Assembly: GCA_031254635.1 (NCBI GenBank)
Contig: JAIRUB010000097.1
Coordinates: 1 to 9,002 of the forward strand
Source: Prevotellaceae bacterium
Lineage (GTDB): Bacteria; Bacteroidota; Bacteroidia; Bacteroidales; UBA932
DNA: 9,002 bases
Direction of reading: 5' to 3'
Shown: piece after piece, positions 1-6,965 of the stretch
Position numbering within the stretch: the first letter of the stretch is position 1
How the letters are laid out: every line of letters starts with the position of its first letter
The notes under the pieces: generated by a model
What the model was told of the DNA's origin: nothing
Databases searched by the model: none
What the model saw: only the letters and a program-made list of their open reading frames with translations
Made by a program: the position numbers and the translations under genes

Positions 1-813
1 TCCAATGCAAATTTATTAGGAGGCAGGGCTTTACGTTACGAACTTTATCCGCTTATCAGCGCCGAAATTCCCGATTTTGACTTGCTGCGGGCAATCAATC
101 ACGGACTTTTGCCGCGCCATTACGATGCGGCGAATCCGCAAAAAATGATTTCGGCATATATCGGAAATTATTTACGTGATGAGATTTCTACGGAGGCACG
201 CATTCGAAATGTGGGAAATTTTTCACGCTTTCTCGAAGCGGCGGCGCTCACAAACGGCGAGATGGTCAATTATACCAATATAGCAGCCGATTGTGGGGTA
301 AGCGCTACTACCGTGAAAGAATATTTTCAGATTTTAGAAGACACATTGATTGGACGCTATTTGCCATCGTTTCAAAAACGCCCGAAACGACGCGTAATTA
401 CCGCCCCAAAATTCTATCTGTTTGATATAGGAATTGTCAATAATTTGCTTAATAGAGGAAAGATTGAAGTGGGGACAGAACTTTTCGGCAAGGCGTTTGA
501 GCATTTTATTTATCAAGAAATTTACGCGCATAGTCGCTATGCTGAAAAGGAGTATCCGATTTATTTTTGGCGCACCGCCTCGCAGTTGGAAATTGACTTT
601 GTGCTTGGCGACCATGAAGTTGCCATTGAGGTTAAAGCCACCGAACAGGCAAACGAACGGCATTTAAAAGGGTTGAAAGCCTTTGCTGAAGAATATAAAA
701 CAAAAAAATTGATTCTCATAAGCAATGATCCTATGCCGCGAGTGGTTAAAAATATTTTAATTTTGCCTTGGAAAGTATTTTTAAAACGGCTCTGGGACGG
801 GGAGTTTATCTAA
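1..813 (+). CDS. AAA_14/DUF4143 family ATPase, C-terminal part (5' end outside window)
   Basis: The frame is open from base 1, so the gene begins before the window and 270 residues are visible. The first residues include ANLLGGRALRYELYPL, typical of the junction between the AAA_14 ATPase domain and DUF4143 in COG1373-type proteins. The Walker A and B motifs would lie upstream and cannot be seen. Visible residues about 90-125 form a winged-helix-like segment (NYTNIAADCGVSATTVKEYF). The C-terminal part resembles a PD-(D/E)XK nuclease fold, with Glu167 in the first helix, Asp199 in LEIDFVLG, and Glu210 and Lys212 in AIEVKAT. The family is widespread and poorly characterised; some members are suspected toxin- or mobile-element-associated, but no function is shown here. 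The stop is TAA, and the MFS gene follows 10 bp later, so the two may be co-transcribed. The CTG codon at 82 is an internal leucine, not the start. Confidence 0.88.
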   Translation, partial: SNANLLGGRALRYELYPLISAEIPDFDLLRAINHGLLPRHYDAANPQKMISAYIGNYLRDEISTEARIRNVGNFSRFLEAAALTNGEMVNYTNIAADCGVSATTVKEYFQILEDTLIGRYLPSFQKRPKRRVITAPKFYLFDIGIVNNLLNRGKIEVGTELFGKAFEHFIYQEIYAHSRYAEKEYPIYFWRTASQLEIDFVLGDHEVAIEVKATEQANERHLKGLKAFAEEYKTKKLILISNDPMPRVVKNILILPWKVFLKRLWDGEFI

Positions 814-823
814 AATCTTCACT

Positions 824-2002
824 ATGCAAAAAAAAGAAATATTCGGCTTAGAGCGTAATGTTTTTTATGCAGGACTAACCAGCTTTTTTACCGATATATC
901 CACTAAAATGATATATAGTGTGATGCCGCTATTTCTTTTGTCGATAGGAGCCAGTAAAACTGCTATTGCGCTAATTGAAGGAGTAGCTGAAAGCACCGCC
1001 TCTTTGGTAAAGGCATTTTCGGGCTATTGGAGCGACAAGATTGGAAAAAATAAACCCTTCATGTTAATAGGCTACGGTATTACCGCCTTGGTAACACCCT
1101 TGTATGCCTTGGTACGCTTTCCCTTTCAGGTGTTAATATTCCGCTTCATTGAGCGTGTAGGCAAGGGAGTGCGGGCTGCTCCTCGCGATAATTTGATTAG
1201 CGGCTCGGTGGGGAATAAAAATGTAGGCCGAAATTTCGGCTTTCATAAGGCGATGGATAACAGCGGGGCTATTGTAGGACCACTCTTGGCTTTCCTCTTG
1301 CTGTATCTTTTCCCTTTAAATTATAAATATATTTTTCTGATTGCCACCATCCCTGCGCTTTTGGGTGTGTTTACTATCGCTACAATGATTAAAGAAGCCA
1401 AAGCTGAGCCGCAAAAGAAAGTAGCACAGATATCCCCTAAGTGTTTGCCAAAAAGATTTTATGCTTTTTTAGCGATTATTTTTGTCTTTACCTTAGGTAA
1501 TTCAGCCGATGCCTTATTGTTAGTAAAAACAGTAGATACCGGCGTCAACAAGGCTTATATTCCTTTTCTGTATATGATTTTTAATGTCGTATCGGTGGTT
1601 TTGGCTATTCCCATAGGAAAATTGTCGGATAAGATTGGCCGCGAGCGGTTGATTATTCCCGGCTTTCTGATTTATGCACTGACTTATTTTCTGTTCGGCT
1701 GCTTCAACAGCATCAGAGTATTTATCGGCTTGTTTGTACTCTACGGCTTTTACAGCGCGTTAACCGACGGCAACCAAAAAGCCATGATTTCAGACCTTGT
1801 AGGAAAAGAAATGCGGGGTACAGGCTATGGAATTTATCATGCAGTGCTTGGTATTACCTTGCTTCCTGCGAGTTTGATTGCCGGGTTATTGTACGACAAG
1901 GTAAATTCCGGCGCACCTTTTTACTTCGGCGCCTCCATGGCGCTGCTGGCAGCCGTGTTAATGATAATCTTTACCGTGAAAAACGTGAAGAGTAAGACGT
2001 AA
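824..2002 (+). CDS. Major facilitator superfamily (MFS) transporter
   Basis: This 392-residue inner-membrane protein has the length and hydrophobicity pattern of a 12-helix MFS permease. The cytoplasmic loop motif A appears twice, once per six-helix half: GYWSDKIGKNKP at residues 67-78 and GKLSDKIGRER at 265-275. The loop after helix 4 reads RVGKGVRAAPRD (111-122), and RGTGYGIYHAVLG (331-343) precedes helix 11; both are typical of a drug/H+ antiporter-like MFS subgroup. A charged loop at about 188-210 separates the halves. The substrate cannot be told from sequence; export driven by proton exchange is an inference from the family. The ATG lies 10 bp after the upstream stop with no Shine-Dalgarno sequence. 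The gene converges on the dipeptidase gene, and I see no clear terminator after its TAA stop. Confidence 0.9.
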   Translation: MQKKEIFGLERNVFYAGLTSFFTDISTKMIYSVMPLFLLSIGASKTAIALIEGVAESTASLVKAFSGYWSDKIGKNKPFMLIGYGITALVTPLYALVRFPFQVLIFRFIERVGKGVRAAPRDNLISGSVGNKNVGRNFGFHKAMDNSGAIVGPLLAFLLLYLFPLNYKYIFLIATIPALLGVFTIATMIKEAKAEPQKKVAQISPKCLPKRFYAFLAIIFVFTLGNSADALLLVKTVDTGVNKAYIPFLYMIFNVVSVVLAIPIGKLSDKIGRERLIIPGFLIYALTYFLFGCFNSIRVFIGLFVLYGFYSALTDGNQKAMISDLVGKEMRGTGYGIYHAVLGITLLPASLIAGLLYDKVNSGAPFYFGASMALLAAVLMIIFTVKNVKSKT

Positions 2003-2011
2003 AGAGTAAAG
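1983..2011 (+). repeat. Imperfect tandem repeat at the transporter stop codon
   Basis: ACGTGAAGAGTAAG (1983-1996) is followed at once by ACGTAAAGAGTAAAG (1997-2011); 12 of the first 14 positions agree. The TAA stop of the transporter lies inside the second copy, so the repeat may have set the present 3' end of the gene. It abuts the TPR remnant. Confidence 0.5.
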
Positions 2012-2202
2012 CGATATATACAGTTGACATAACTGATAGTAAACACAAGGGCATTTGTGTAATTCAGTCTCTCAAAAACGGATACTGCCTCCATAAAATA
2101 TTCCAAAGCCGTTTGATACCATTGCTTAAAAAAGTAGGTGCTGCCCAAGTCATAGACAATAACGCCTCTCCATTTTTCATTCTTTTCTATATGTTTATTC
2201 AA
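2011..2202 (-). pseudogene. Probable remnant of a tetratricopeptide-repeat (TPR) gene
   Basis: Between the convergent transporter and dipeptidase genes, the minus strand encodes a stretch that fits the 34-residue TPR consensus. DLGSTYFFKQWYQTALEYF places Leu7, Gly8, Tyr11, Ala20 and Phe24 of the motif exactly, with Ala27 following in MEAV. The next residues (ERLNYTNALVFTISYVNCIY) align with the first helix of a second repeat as seen in Bacteroidota TPR regulators. The frame then runs into the antisense of the transporter's 3' end, where the sequence stops looking like TPR. The only available start is a TTG overlapping the dipeptidase stop. No complete protein is credible, so this is best read as a relic of a larger TPR gene cut at the junction. 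A chance match remains possible. Confidence 0.35.
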
Positions 2203-2938
2203 TAACCTTATATAATTGTTTGGCTTTGTCTAAGGAGCAGGAGTTGAAGTGCCACCATTCGCTTTTCACGGTACAAAAACCAGCTTCGGTCATTACTTTA
2301 CGTAACAACAGCCGGTGTTGTAATTCCCGAGAAGTAATCAACCCTTTTTTGACTAATTCTTCTTCGTTATCGGTATTGGCTTCTTCGCCGAAATAATCAA
2401 AAGGCGTACCCATATCCAAGGATTTACCTGTGCAGTCTATCAACGAGAGGTCAACTGCAGCACCGAAATTGTGCATACCGCCGCCCTTTTCGGGATTGAT
2501 TACATAATAATTCCATTTGGTTCCTGCCACCATCTTCCACATTTCGCGCTGTATGCTGATGGGCCGCGCTGCATCATATATAATCAGTGTAAGGTCGGGG
2601 CGCAGTTGCTTCAACGTCTTGTATGCCTTTAACAGTTTTTGTGCTACATCGGCTTGCAGGTAGGCGCGGTTAAGGTCTTCGTATAAAACTTTGCCCATAA
2701 AATTATAAGGCGTGGCATACACCATTTGCACCATAATACCCGGGTCGAGCGTGCTTATATCTACTAACCCCAAGCCTTCCAATTCCTGTTCTTTAGGAGT
2801 TAGTTCATTTTGCAGATGGGCAAAAATAAGGTCTGCAAAGAATGGGTCGTGCGGTGGATTATTGTTGGTTTGCCCACAGGAAATGACAGCAAGGCAAGCA
2901 ACTGTAAGAAGTATAAAGAATATGTTAGTGTTTTTCAT
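2195..2938 (-). CDS. ddpX: D-alanyl-D-alanine dipeptidase, VanX/DdpX family (peptidase M15D), lipoprotein
   Basis: The 247-residue product belongs to the zinc dipeptidases that cleave D-Ala-D-Ala. The zinc ligands and catalytic residues are visible: His156 and Asp163 in GMHNFGAAVDLS, Glu227 and His230 in SEWWHFN, and the conserved arginine (Arg125) in YDAARP, matching Arg71, His116, Asp123, Glu181 and His184 of VanX. The N-terminus is a lipoprotein signal: MKN, a hydrophobic stretch, then VIS-Cys21. The mature protein should therefore be membrane-anchored in the periplasm or outer membrane. A role in salvaging dipeptide from peptidoglycan turnover is more likely than vancomycin resistance, because no vanH or vanA ligase gene is nearby. 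The gene lies 214 bp downstream of prfB in the same direction. I see no convincing TAnnTTTG promoter box in that gap, so its transcription start is unclear. Confidence 0.88.
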   Translation of the reverse strand: MKNTNIFFILLTVACLAVISCGQTNNNPPHDPFFADLIFAHLQNELTPKEQELEGLGLVDISTLDPGIMVQMVYATPYNFMGKVLYEDLNRAYLQADVAQKLLKAYKTLKQLRPDLTLIIYDAARPISIQREMWKMVAGTKWNYYVINPEKGGGMHNFGAAVDLSLIDCTGKSLDMGTPFDYFGEEANTDNEEELVKKGLITSRELQHRLLLRKVMTEAGFCTVKSEWWHFNSCSLDKAKQLYKVIE

Positions 2939-3071
2939 GATTGTAAGTGATTAAGAAATTAAGGATTTTGTAAACTGAGGCAATATTGTTTAAGCCGCTT
3001 AACATGGTGGAAACTTTATCTATTTGTGCTGCGACATCATTATAGTTATTTATATAGAAAGTGTTTTTAAA

Positions 3072-3088
3072 GGTAAACTAACTTTACC
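3072..3088 (-). terminator. Weak hairpin downstream of prfB, possible terminator
   Basis: A perfect 6-bp inverted repeat (GGTAAA and TTTACC, 5-nt loop) lies about 65 nt past the prfB stop on the minus strand. It is followed by TTTAAAAAC, which is only a partial U-run. It may end prfB transcripts or be a small operator for the dipeptidase gene. The stem is short and AT-rich, so the call is tentative. Confidence 0.25.
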
Positions 3089-3152
3089 AACTTCATAGTT
3101 TCTGCCCATATATCCAATTTTTTATGCGGCCTCATTTCTATCTCTTAATATC

Positions 3153-4233
3153 CTAATCTCCCATCAAAAACCTTTTCATAAACCCATTCAACTCACCGTC
3201 CAGCACCGCTTGCGTGTCGAAAGTTTCGAAATCGGTGCGGTGGTCTTTTACTAATTTGTAGGGATGGAGGGTATAGCTGCGGATTTGCGAGCCCCATTCT
3301 ATTTTCTTCTTGCTTCCTTCTATTTCCGCTTCTTTTTCCCGGCGTTTCTGCAATTCGATATCATAGAGGTGCGATTTTAGAATACGCAAGGCATTGTTGC
3401 GGTTATCTAACTGTGAGCGGGTTTCGGTATTTTCAACTACAATTCCTGTTGGGATGTGGCGCACCCGCACGCCGGTTTCTACCTTATTTACATTTTGTCC
3501 GCCGGCACCGCTTGAGCGGTAGGTATCCCACTCCAAGTCGGAAGGGTTAATTTCTATTGCAATAGTATCATCAATGGCAGGAATAACAAATACGGAAGAA
3601 AAGGTAGTTTGGCGTTTCCCTTGGGCGTTGAACGGGGATATGCGCACCAAGCGGTGTACTCCGTTTTCGGCCTTCAGATAACCATAGGCGTATTCGCCTT
3701 CAAATTCGATGGTAACCGACTTAACACCGGCCTCATCACCATCTAAAATGTCGCGTACATATACCTTGTAACCATTACGTTCACCCCAGCGCATATACAT
3801 GCGCATCAGCATTGCAGACCAGTCGTTGCTTTCGGTGCCGCCGGCTCCGGAATTGATTCTGAGGATAGCGCCCAATTTGTCTTCCTCTTGGCCCAGCATA
3901 TTGCGCATTTCCAATGCTTCAATAATTTCCAAAGCCTTAGCATATTGCTTATCTAAATCATCTTCGGCCGAGGCGTCTTGTTTGGCAAAATCGAGTAAAA
4001 CTTCCAGGTCTTCCACCGCAGCGGCTACTTGACGATAAGCGTCCGTCCACGATTTCAGTGAAGCTATTTTTTTAAGCTGATTTTCAGCAATTTTAGGCTC
4101 ATTCCAAAAATCAGGTAGATGTGTTTTTTTTTCTTCTTCAGCAACTTCAATTAATTTTCGGTCGATGTCAAAGGCACCTCCTCAACGTCTGCTCACGTTC
4201 TTGAAGGTTTTTAAGTTGGTCTATAGTAATCAT
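3153..4233 (-). CDS. prfB: Peptide chain release factor 2 (RF2), expressed by programmed +1 frameshift
   Basis: RF2 recognises UGA and UAA stop codons and triggers peptide release. Translation starts at ATG 4233 and reads 21 codons (MITIDQLKNLQEREQTLRRC-Leu) to an in-frame TGA at 4168-4170. After a +1 slip on CTT, reading continues from GAC at 4167-4169 to the TAG at 3153, giving 359 residues, close to the 365 of E. coli RF2. In the joined protein the stop-codon-reading SPF tripeptide is at 199-201 and the catalytic GGQ at 244-246 (SSGAGGQNVNK), 45 residues apart as in E. coli. The segment just after the shift reads DIDRKLIEVAEEEKKTHLPD and then FWNEP, the usual RF2 N-terminal domain. The GTG at 4014-4016 is an internal valine, so a gene called from there would be truncated. 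The gene is monocistronic or at most loosely linked to the dipeptidase gene. Confidence 0.96.
4167..4182 (-). promoter_or_regulatory. prfB: prfB programmed +1 frameshift site (autoregulatory recoding element)
   Basis: Read on the minus strand: AGG AGG TGC CTT TGA C. It has the three parts of the classical RF2 site: a Shine-Dalgarno-like AGGAGG three bases before the slip codon, the slippery CTT, and the poorly terminating TGA-C. When RF2 is scarce the ribosome pauses at TGA, the tRNA slips from CUU to UUU, and RF2 is made. When RF2 is plentiful, termination yields a 21-residue peptide. Only the TGC codon differs from the E. coli site, which has TAT there. Confidence 0.95.
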
Positions 4234-4254
4234 ATTAACAATTGTAATAAAGTG

Positions 4255-4287
4255 CAAAGATAAAGACAATTTTACAAGGAACACAAA
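4255..4287 (-). promoter_or_regulatory. Bacteroidetes-type promoter of prfB
   Basis: On the minus strand, TATCTTTG (4255-4262) matches the -7 box TAnnTTTG of Bacteroidetes primary sigma factors. A TTTG at 4284-4287, 21 bp upstream, fits the -33 element. Transcription would start at about 4249, leaving a leader of roughly 15-20 nt before ATG 4233. That leader is AT-rich with no Shine-Dalgarno sequence. The -33 element sits within the T-run of the neighbouring terminator. Confidence 0.6.
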
Positions 4288-4330
4288 AAACCCCAACATC
4301 TTCAAAGAAATTTGTTGGGGTTTGTCTTTT
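4283..4330 (-). terminator. Intrinsic terminator of the T9SS operon, probably bidirectional
   Basis: An 11-bp perfect stem pairs AAACCCCAACA (4288-4298) with TGTTGGGGTTT (4313-4323) around a 14-nt loop. On the minus strand it is followed by TTTTTTGTG, so it ends transcripts arriving from the OmpA/PD40 gene whose stop is at 4347. The plus strand also has a T-rich tail (GTCTTTTTATTT), so it could stop transcription from either side. It separates this operon from prfB. Confidence 0.85.
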
Positions 4331-4346
4331 TATTTGCTAAATATCC

Positions 4347-5861
4347 CTACATAGTGATTATCTTATATTCCGCACGACGATTAACTTCGTGTTCTATGTC
4401 GGTGCAATCTATGCTTCTGCAGTCGCAACGGTTCAATAATTTCGTCTTACCGTAACCTATAGCCTTGATGCGTTTGGCTGCTATGCCTTTACGAATTAAG
4501 TAGTCTTTTACCGCATTTGCCCGTTTTTGGGATAATACCATATTGAACCCATCCGAACCACGGCAGTCGGTATAAGCCGACACTTCCAAGATATCATTTT
4601 GATTTTCTTTCATATAAACAACTAACTTATCTAATTCCCTTGCTGCATCATAGCGAATGTGCCAACGATTGAAATCAAAATTAACCCCCGCCATCCGTAC
4701 TTGCGTATTCATATACTCATTGCTGGTCGGTATTGCTTCTACATCTTCACATATACATACAGGATATGATTCTAATGTAACGACTTTATCTATCAAATCT
4801 TTCGGCTTCTGATTTTTATATTCCTTCGGTATATACTCTTCCTTATAAACCAATAAATTATATGGAGCTTCAGGCTCTAACTTAGCCTCCAATTGGCCAT
4901 TTATATCCGTAGTTAATATCTTCGAATCACAAGCCAGTTCACTCATGAAGTAGATCTGAACATCTTGAATAGGCATTCCTTCATAATCTACTACCTTCAT
5001 AAGTGCTATCAGTTCTGAGCTGGCTCGTTCAAAACGATAAATTGCATCATCGCCCGTACGCCTCGAAGATATATAACCACTGTTTTCACTTATAAATGTA
5101 ATCGCAAAATCATCGGCCGTAGAATTAATTGGGATAGGCATGCGTACAGGTGTGGTAAAATGGCCGTCTTTTAATATTGCACACGAGAAAATATCTAAGC
5201 CGCCCATACTGCCATTGTTCGAAGCATAATAAAAATTGTCCTTGTTGTCGAAACGAGGTGAGCGCTCATCGGCTTCGCTATTGATTTCCTTTAGGTTTTC
5301 AGGCGGAGCCCAACTACCATCCGGATTCTTCCGACTTCTCCACAAGTCTATGCCACCAGATCCACCGGGCCTATCCGAAGCAAAATACAAATACTGGCCA
5401 TCATTGCTTAACCACGGGTCTCCACTGTTATATTTGTCTAAATTGTAGTGAAACATCTCTATCGGGCCCCAACTACCATTGGGTTGACGACGGCTCATGG
5501 CTAACTGCAACACTCCACGATTCATGGTTACTGTTGCCTCGCCGGATACTGCCATGTATAATTCCTGACCATCGGGGCTCACATACGGAGCGCCCATGTG
5601 GAACAATTTCTTGCTTTCTTCCTTGAATAACATCTCCGCCCTACTTGCCCCTGGACGAAGCGAGTATAATTTCGTTATACGATTTTCACCTTCTTTCCCC
5701 TCGCTGTTACAGAAGATAACTTCCCCCTCATTTGTAGTCACCGCGCCCCAATTATCTCCCTTGATGCCGGTCTCTATCTTTGTTAATATATACTGCACTT
5801 GTTGTGCGGATAATCCCGCTGCTAGCAGCAGCATAACGATTATTAATTGAATCTTTTTCAT
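4347..5861 (-). CDS. OmpA family protein with PD40-type propeller repeats, T9SS/gliding-associated
   Basis: The 504-residue protein starts with a Sec signal peptide (residues 1 to about 19, ending LSAQ). Residues about 90-280 hold at least four PD40/WD40-like beta-propeller blades, for example YVSPDGQELYMA (93-104), LSNDGQYLYFASDRPGG (151-167), and DNKDNFYYASNNG followed by GGLDIF (205-225). Residues about 287-345 resemble a small carboxypeptidase-regulatory-like beta domain. The C-terminal OmpA domain (about 390-504) contains TDCRGSDGFN and LSQKRANAV; Asp432 and Arg447 correspond to the diaminopimelate-binding pair of E. coli OmpA. A cluster of four cysteines near 479-486, then NRRAEYKI, is usual in Bacteroidota relatives. 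The likely role is peptidoglycan anchoring of an outer-membrane T9SS or adhesin complex. The gene follows the PorP/SprF gene by 52 bp with no promoter box between them, and a strong terminator follows its TAG stop. Confidence 0.9.
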   Translation of the reverse strand: MKKIQLIIVMLLLAAGLSAQQVQYILTKIETGIKGDNWGAVTTNEGEVIFCNSEGKEGENRITKLYSLRPGASRAEMLFKEESKKLFHMGAPYVSPDGQELYMAVSGEATVTMNRGVLQLAMSRRQPNGSWGPIEMFHYNLDKYNSGDPWLSNDGQYLYFASDRPGGSGGIDLWRSRKNPDGSWAPPENLKEINSEADERSPRFDNKDNFYYASNNGSMGGLDIFSCAILKDGHFTTPVRMPIPINSTADDFAITFISENSGYISSRRTGDDAIYRFERASSELIALMKVVDYEGMPIQDVQIYFMSELACDSKILTTDINGQLEAKLEPEAPYNLLVYKEEYIPKEYKNQKPKDLIDKVVTLESYPVCICEDVEAIPTSNEYMNTQVRMAGVNFDFNRWHIRYDAARELDKLVVYMKENQNDILEVSAYTDCRGSDGFNMVLSQKRANAVKDYLIRKGIAAKRIKAIGYGKTKLLNRCDCRSIDCTDIEHEVNRRAEYKIITM

Positions 5862-5913
5862 CTCTATGTATAATTATGGTGAATAAGTTAAAGAGTAAAT
5901 AATGCCTTTTTAA

Positions 5914-6870
5914 TTAGAAATACCTTGGTGTAGCGTAACGACGTTTTGATTTTATCAAATAATAGCCTAACGACACTTCTATACCACCATTATAGCCCGT
6001 TGCCAAACTGTTCAAATCAAAATCATAGGCTGCTCCTAACCTTAAATTTTCCATCAAATATAATTCCGCTACTATCACTAGCGCACTTGTCTGGCGCAAT
6101 GCATCAGGACTATCATACCTGCCACTATAAGTAAAATTCAAACCCGTACGGTAAGTACATCCTAACCATAAGGTTTCTGAAAACACAACCATAGTAGTAA
6201 GATCTATCGATAATGGGCTCTTAAAATCTGTTTTTAATAATGTTGACGGAGCTAATGCCCATATATCGCTCAAATGAATCATTCCGCCTGTTGTCAAGAA
6301 AAAGGTTGGGTCTGTCCGCATTATTTGTATCGTTTTGTCTTTCGGATTATTTGAAATTAAACTCATCGCCGAAAAACCCACATAAAAATCAGGCATATCA
6401 AAATATACTCCAACGTCTGCCTGTGGGCGCCAAACATTCTCGGTTGCTAATAGCCACGGGTGATCATCCACTTTCGACTTGTTTAAACCATAATAAATTG
6501 CGCCGGCGGACAAACCAAACGATAACCGCGCTTGATCACTCACATGAAAGCGATATGCATACGACAACATAATACTGTTAGTTGCAGTCGCTCCAATATT
6601 ATCATTGGCATACACCAGCCCCAAATTAGAACCCTTACCCAAATCGGCATCTACACCCAACATTACCGTTTGAGGCGCTCCGCTCACACCCATCCATTGC
6701 TTACGAAACATTAGATGAGCATATAGCTCCTCCTTATATCCGGCATACGCAGGATTTATATACAAACCATTGAACATGTACTGCGAAAACTGCGGTATCT
6801 GCTGCGCTTGAACACGGGAAATACTCCCGAACACACTCGCTAATAATAGTACAATTAATATTTTTTTCAT
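5914..6870 (-). CDS. porP/sprF: PorP/SprF family type IX secretion system membrane protein
   Basis: The 318-residue product has a Sec signal peptide (MKKILIVLLLASVFGSISR, cleavage probably after VQA at 22). The family hallmark follows directly: QIPQFSQYMFNGLYINPAYA. The rest alternates polar and hydrophobic residues as in an outer-membrane beta-barrel, and the chain ends in PRYF with a terminal aromatic. PorP of Porphyromonas and SprF of Flavobacterium support secretion or surface attachment of T9SS cargo; SprF is encoded next to its adhesin SprB, and the arrangement here is the same. I chose ATG 6870 because the signal peptide begins there. An in-frame ATG at 6927 would add 19 charged residues and lies almost on the predicted transcription start. 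The leader before 6870 is A-rich with no Shine-Dalgarno sequence. Confidence 0.92.
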   Translation of the reverse strand: MKKILIVLLLASVFGSISRVQAQQIPQFSQYMFNGLYINPAYAGYKEELYAHLMFRKQWMGVSGAPQTVMLGVDADLGKGSNLGLVYANDNIGATATNSIMLSYAYRFHVSDQARLSFGLSAGAIYYGLNKSKVDDHPWLLATENVWRPQADVGVYFDMPDFYVGFSAMSLISNNPKDKTIQIMRTDPTFFLTTGGMIHLSDIWALAPSTLLKTDFKSPLSIDLTTMVVFSETLWLGCTYRTGLNFTYSGRYDSPDALRQTSALVIVAELYLMENLRLGAAYDFDLNSLATGYNGGIEVSLGYYLIKSKRRYATPRYF

Positions 6871-6915
6871 GTTATGCTGTTTTTGCTTTGTTTGTTTATT
6901 GTTTCCTTTCTCTGC

Positions 6916-6948
6916 TACCTTTGCCATTGCAAACCAACGGCAAAGGTA
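6916..6948. repeat. Perfect 10-bp inverted repeat containing two facing TACCTTTG boxes
   Basis: TACCTTTGCC at 6916-6925 and GGCAAAGGTA at 6939-6948 are exact reverse complements around a 13-nt spacer. It lies in the short gap between the surface-protein gene and the PorP/SprF gene. There is no T-run after either arm, so it is not a standard terminator. Both arms match the Bacteroidetes -7 promoter box, one on each strand. It could be an operator, a hairpin in read-through mRNA, or chance. Confidence 0.8.
6941..6948 (-). promoter_or_regulatory. Possible internal promoter (-7 box) of the PorP/SprF gene
   Basis: TACCTTTG on the minus strand matches the TAnnTTTG box. Transcription would begin near 6934 and give a leader of about 65 nt before ATG 6870. 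I see no good TTG at the -33 distance, so it may be weak or need an activator. The upstream gene ends only 18 bp away, so read-through transcription is also likely. Confidence 0.4.
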
Positions 6949-6965
6949 TGCGAAAGAAAGAAGAT

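Noticed and set aside
19..25. AGGAGGC near the window start as a ribosome binding site
   Set aside because: It lies inside the coding frame (Leu-Gly-Gly-Arg) of the DUF4143 gene and no start codon follows at the right distance.
334..663. Minus-strand open frame inside the DUF4143 gene
   Set aside because: It is antisense to a well-supported gene, has no recognisable motifs and no promoter.
2195..2938. Vancomycin-resistance cluster
   Set aside because: There is no vanH, ligase or vanRS-like gene nearby; stand-alone VanX-family dipeptidases are common in Gram-negatives.
2990..3002. Small inverted repeat TTAAG-CCG-CTTAA in the gap before the dipeptidase gene
   Set aside because: It has only a 5-bp AT-rich stem with no T-run or promoter context, which is expected by chance in AT-rich DNA.
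3153..4016. RF2 gene starting at GTG 4016 (287 residues)
   Set aside because: The same frame stays open to 4169 and encodes the rest of the RF2 N-terminal domain, joined to ATG 4233 through the recoding site.
4168..4170. TGA in prfB as a sequencing error or disabling mutation
   Set aside because: The surrounding AGGAGG, CTT and following C match the known programmed site in sequence and spacing, and the codon position (22) is close to codon 26 in E. coli.
6240..6714. Plus-strand open frames antisense to the PorP/SprF gene
   Set aside because: The residue composition is rich in His, Thr, Ser and Asn as expected for a shadow frame, with no domain signal.
5914..6927. PorP/SprF gene starting at ATG 6927
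   Set aside because: It would put 19 charged residues before a clean signal peptide and would start within a few bases of the predicted transcription start; ATG 6870 is preferred.
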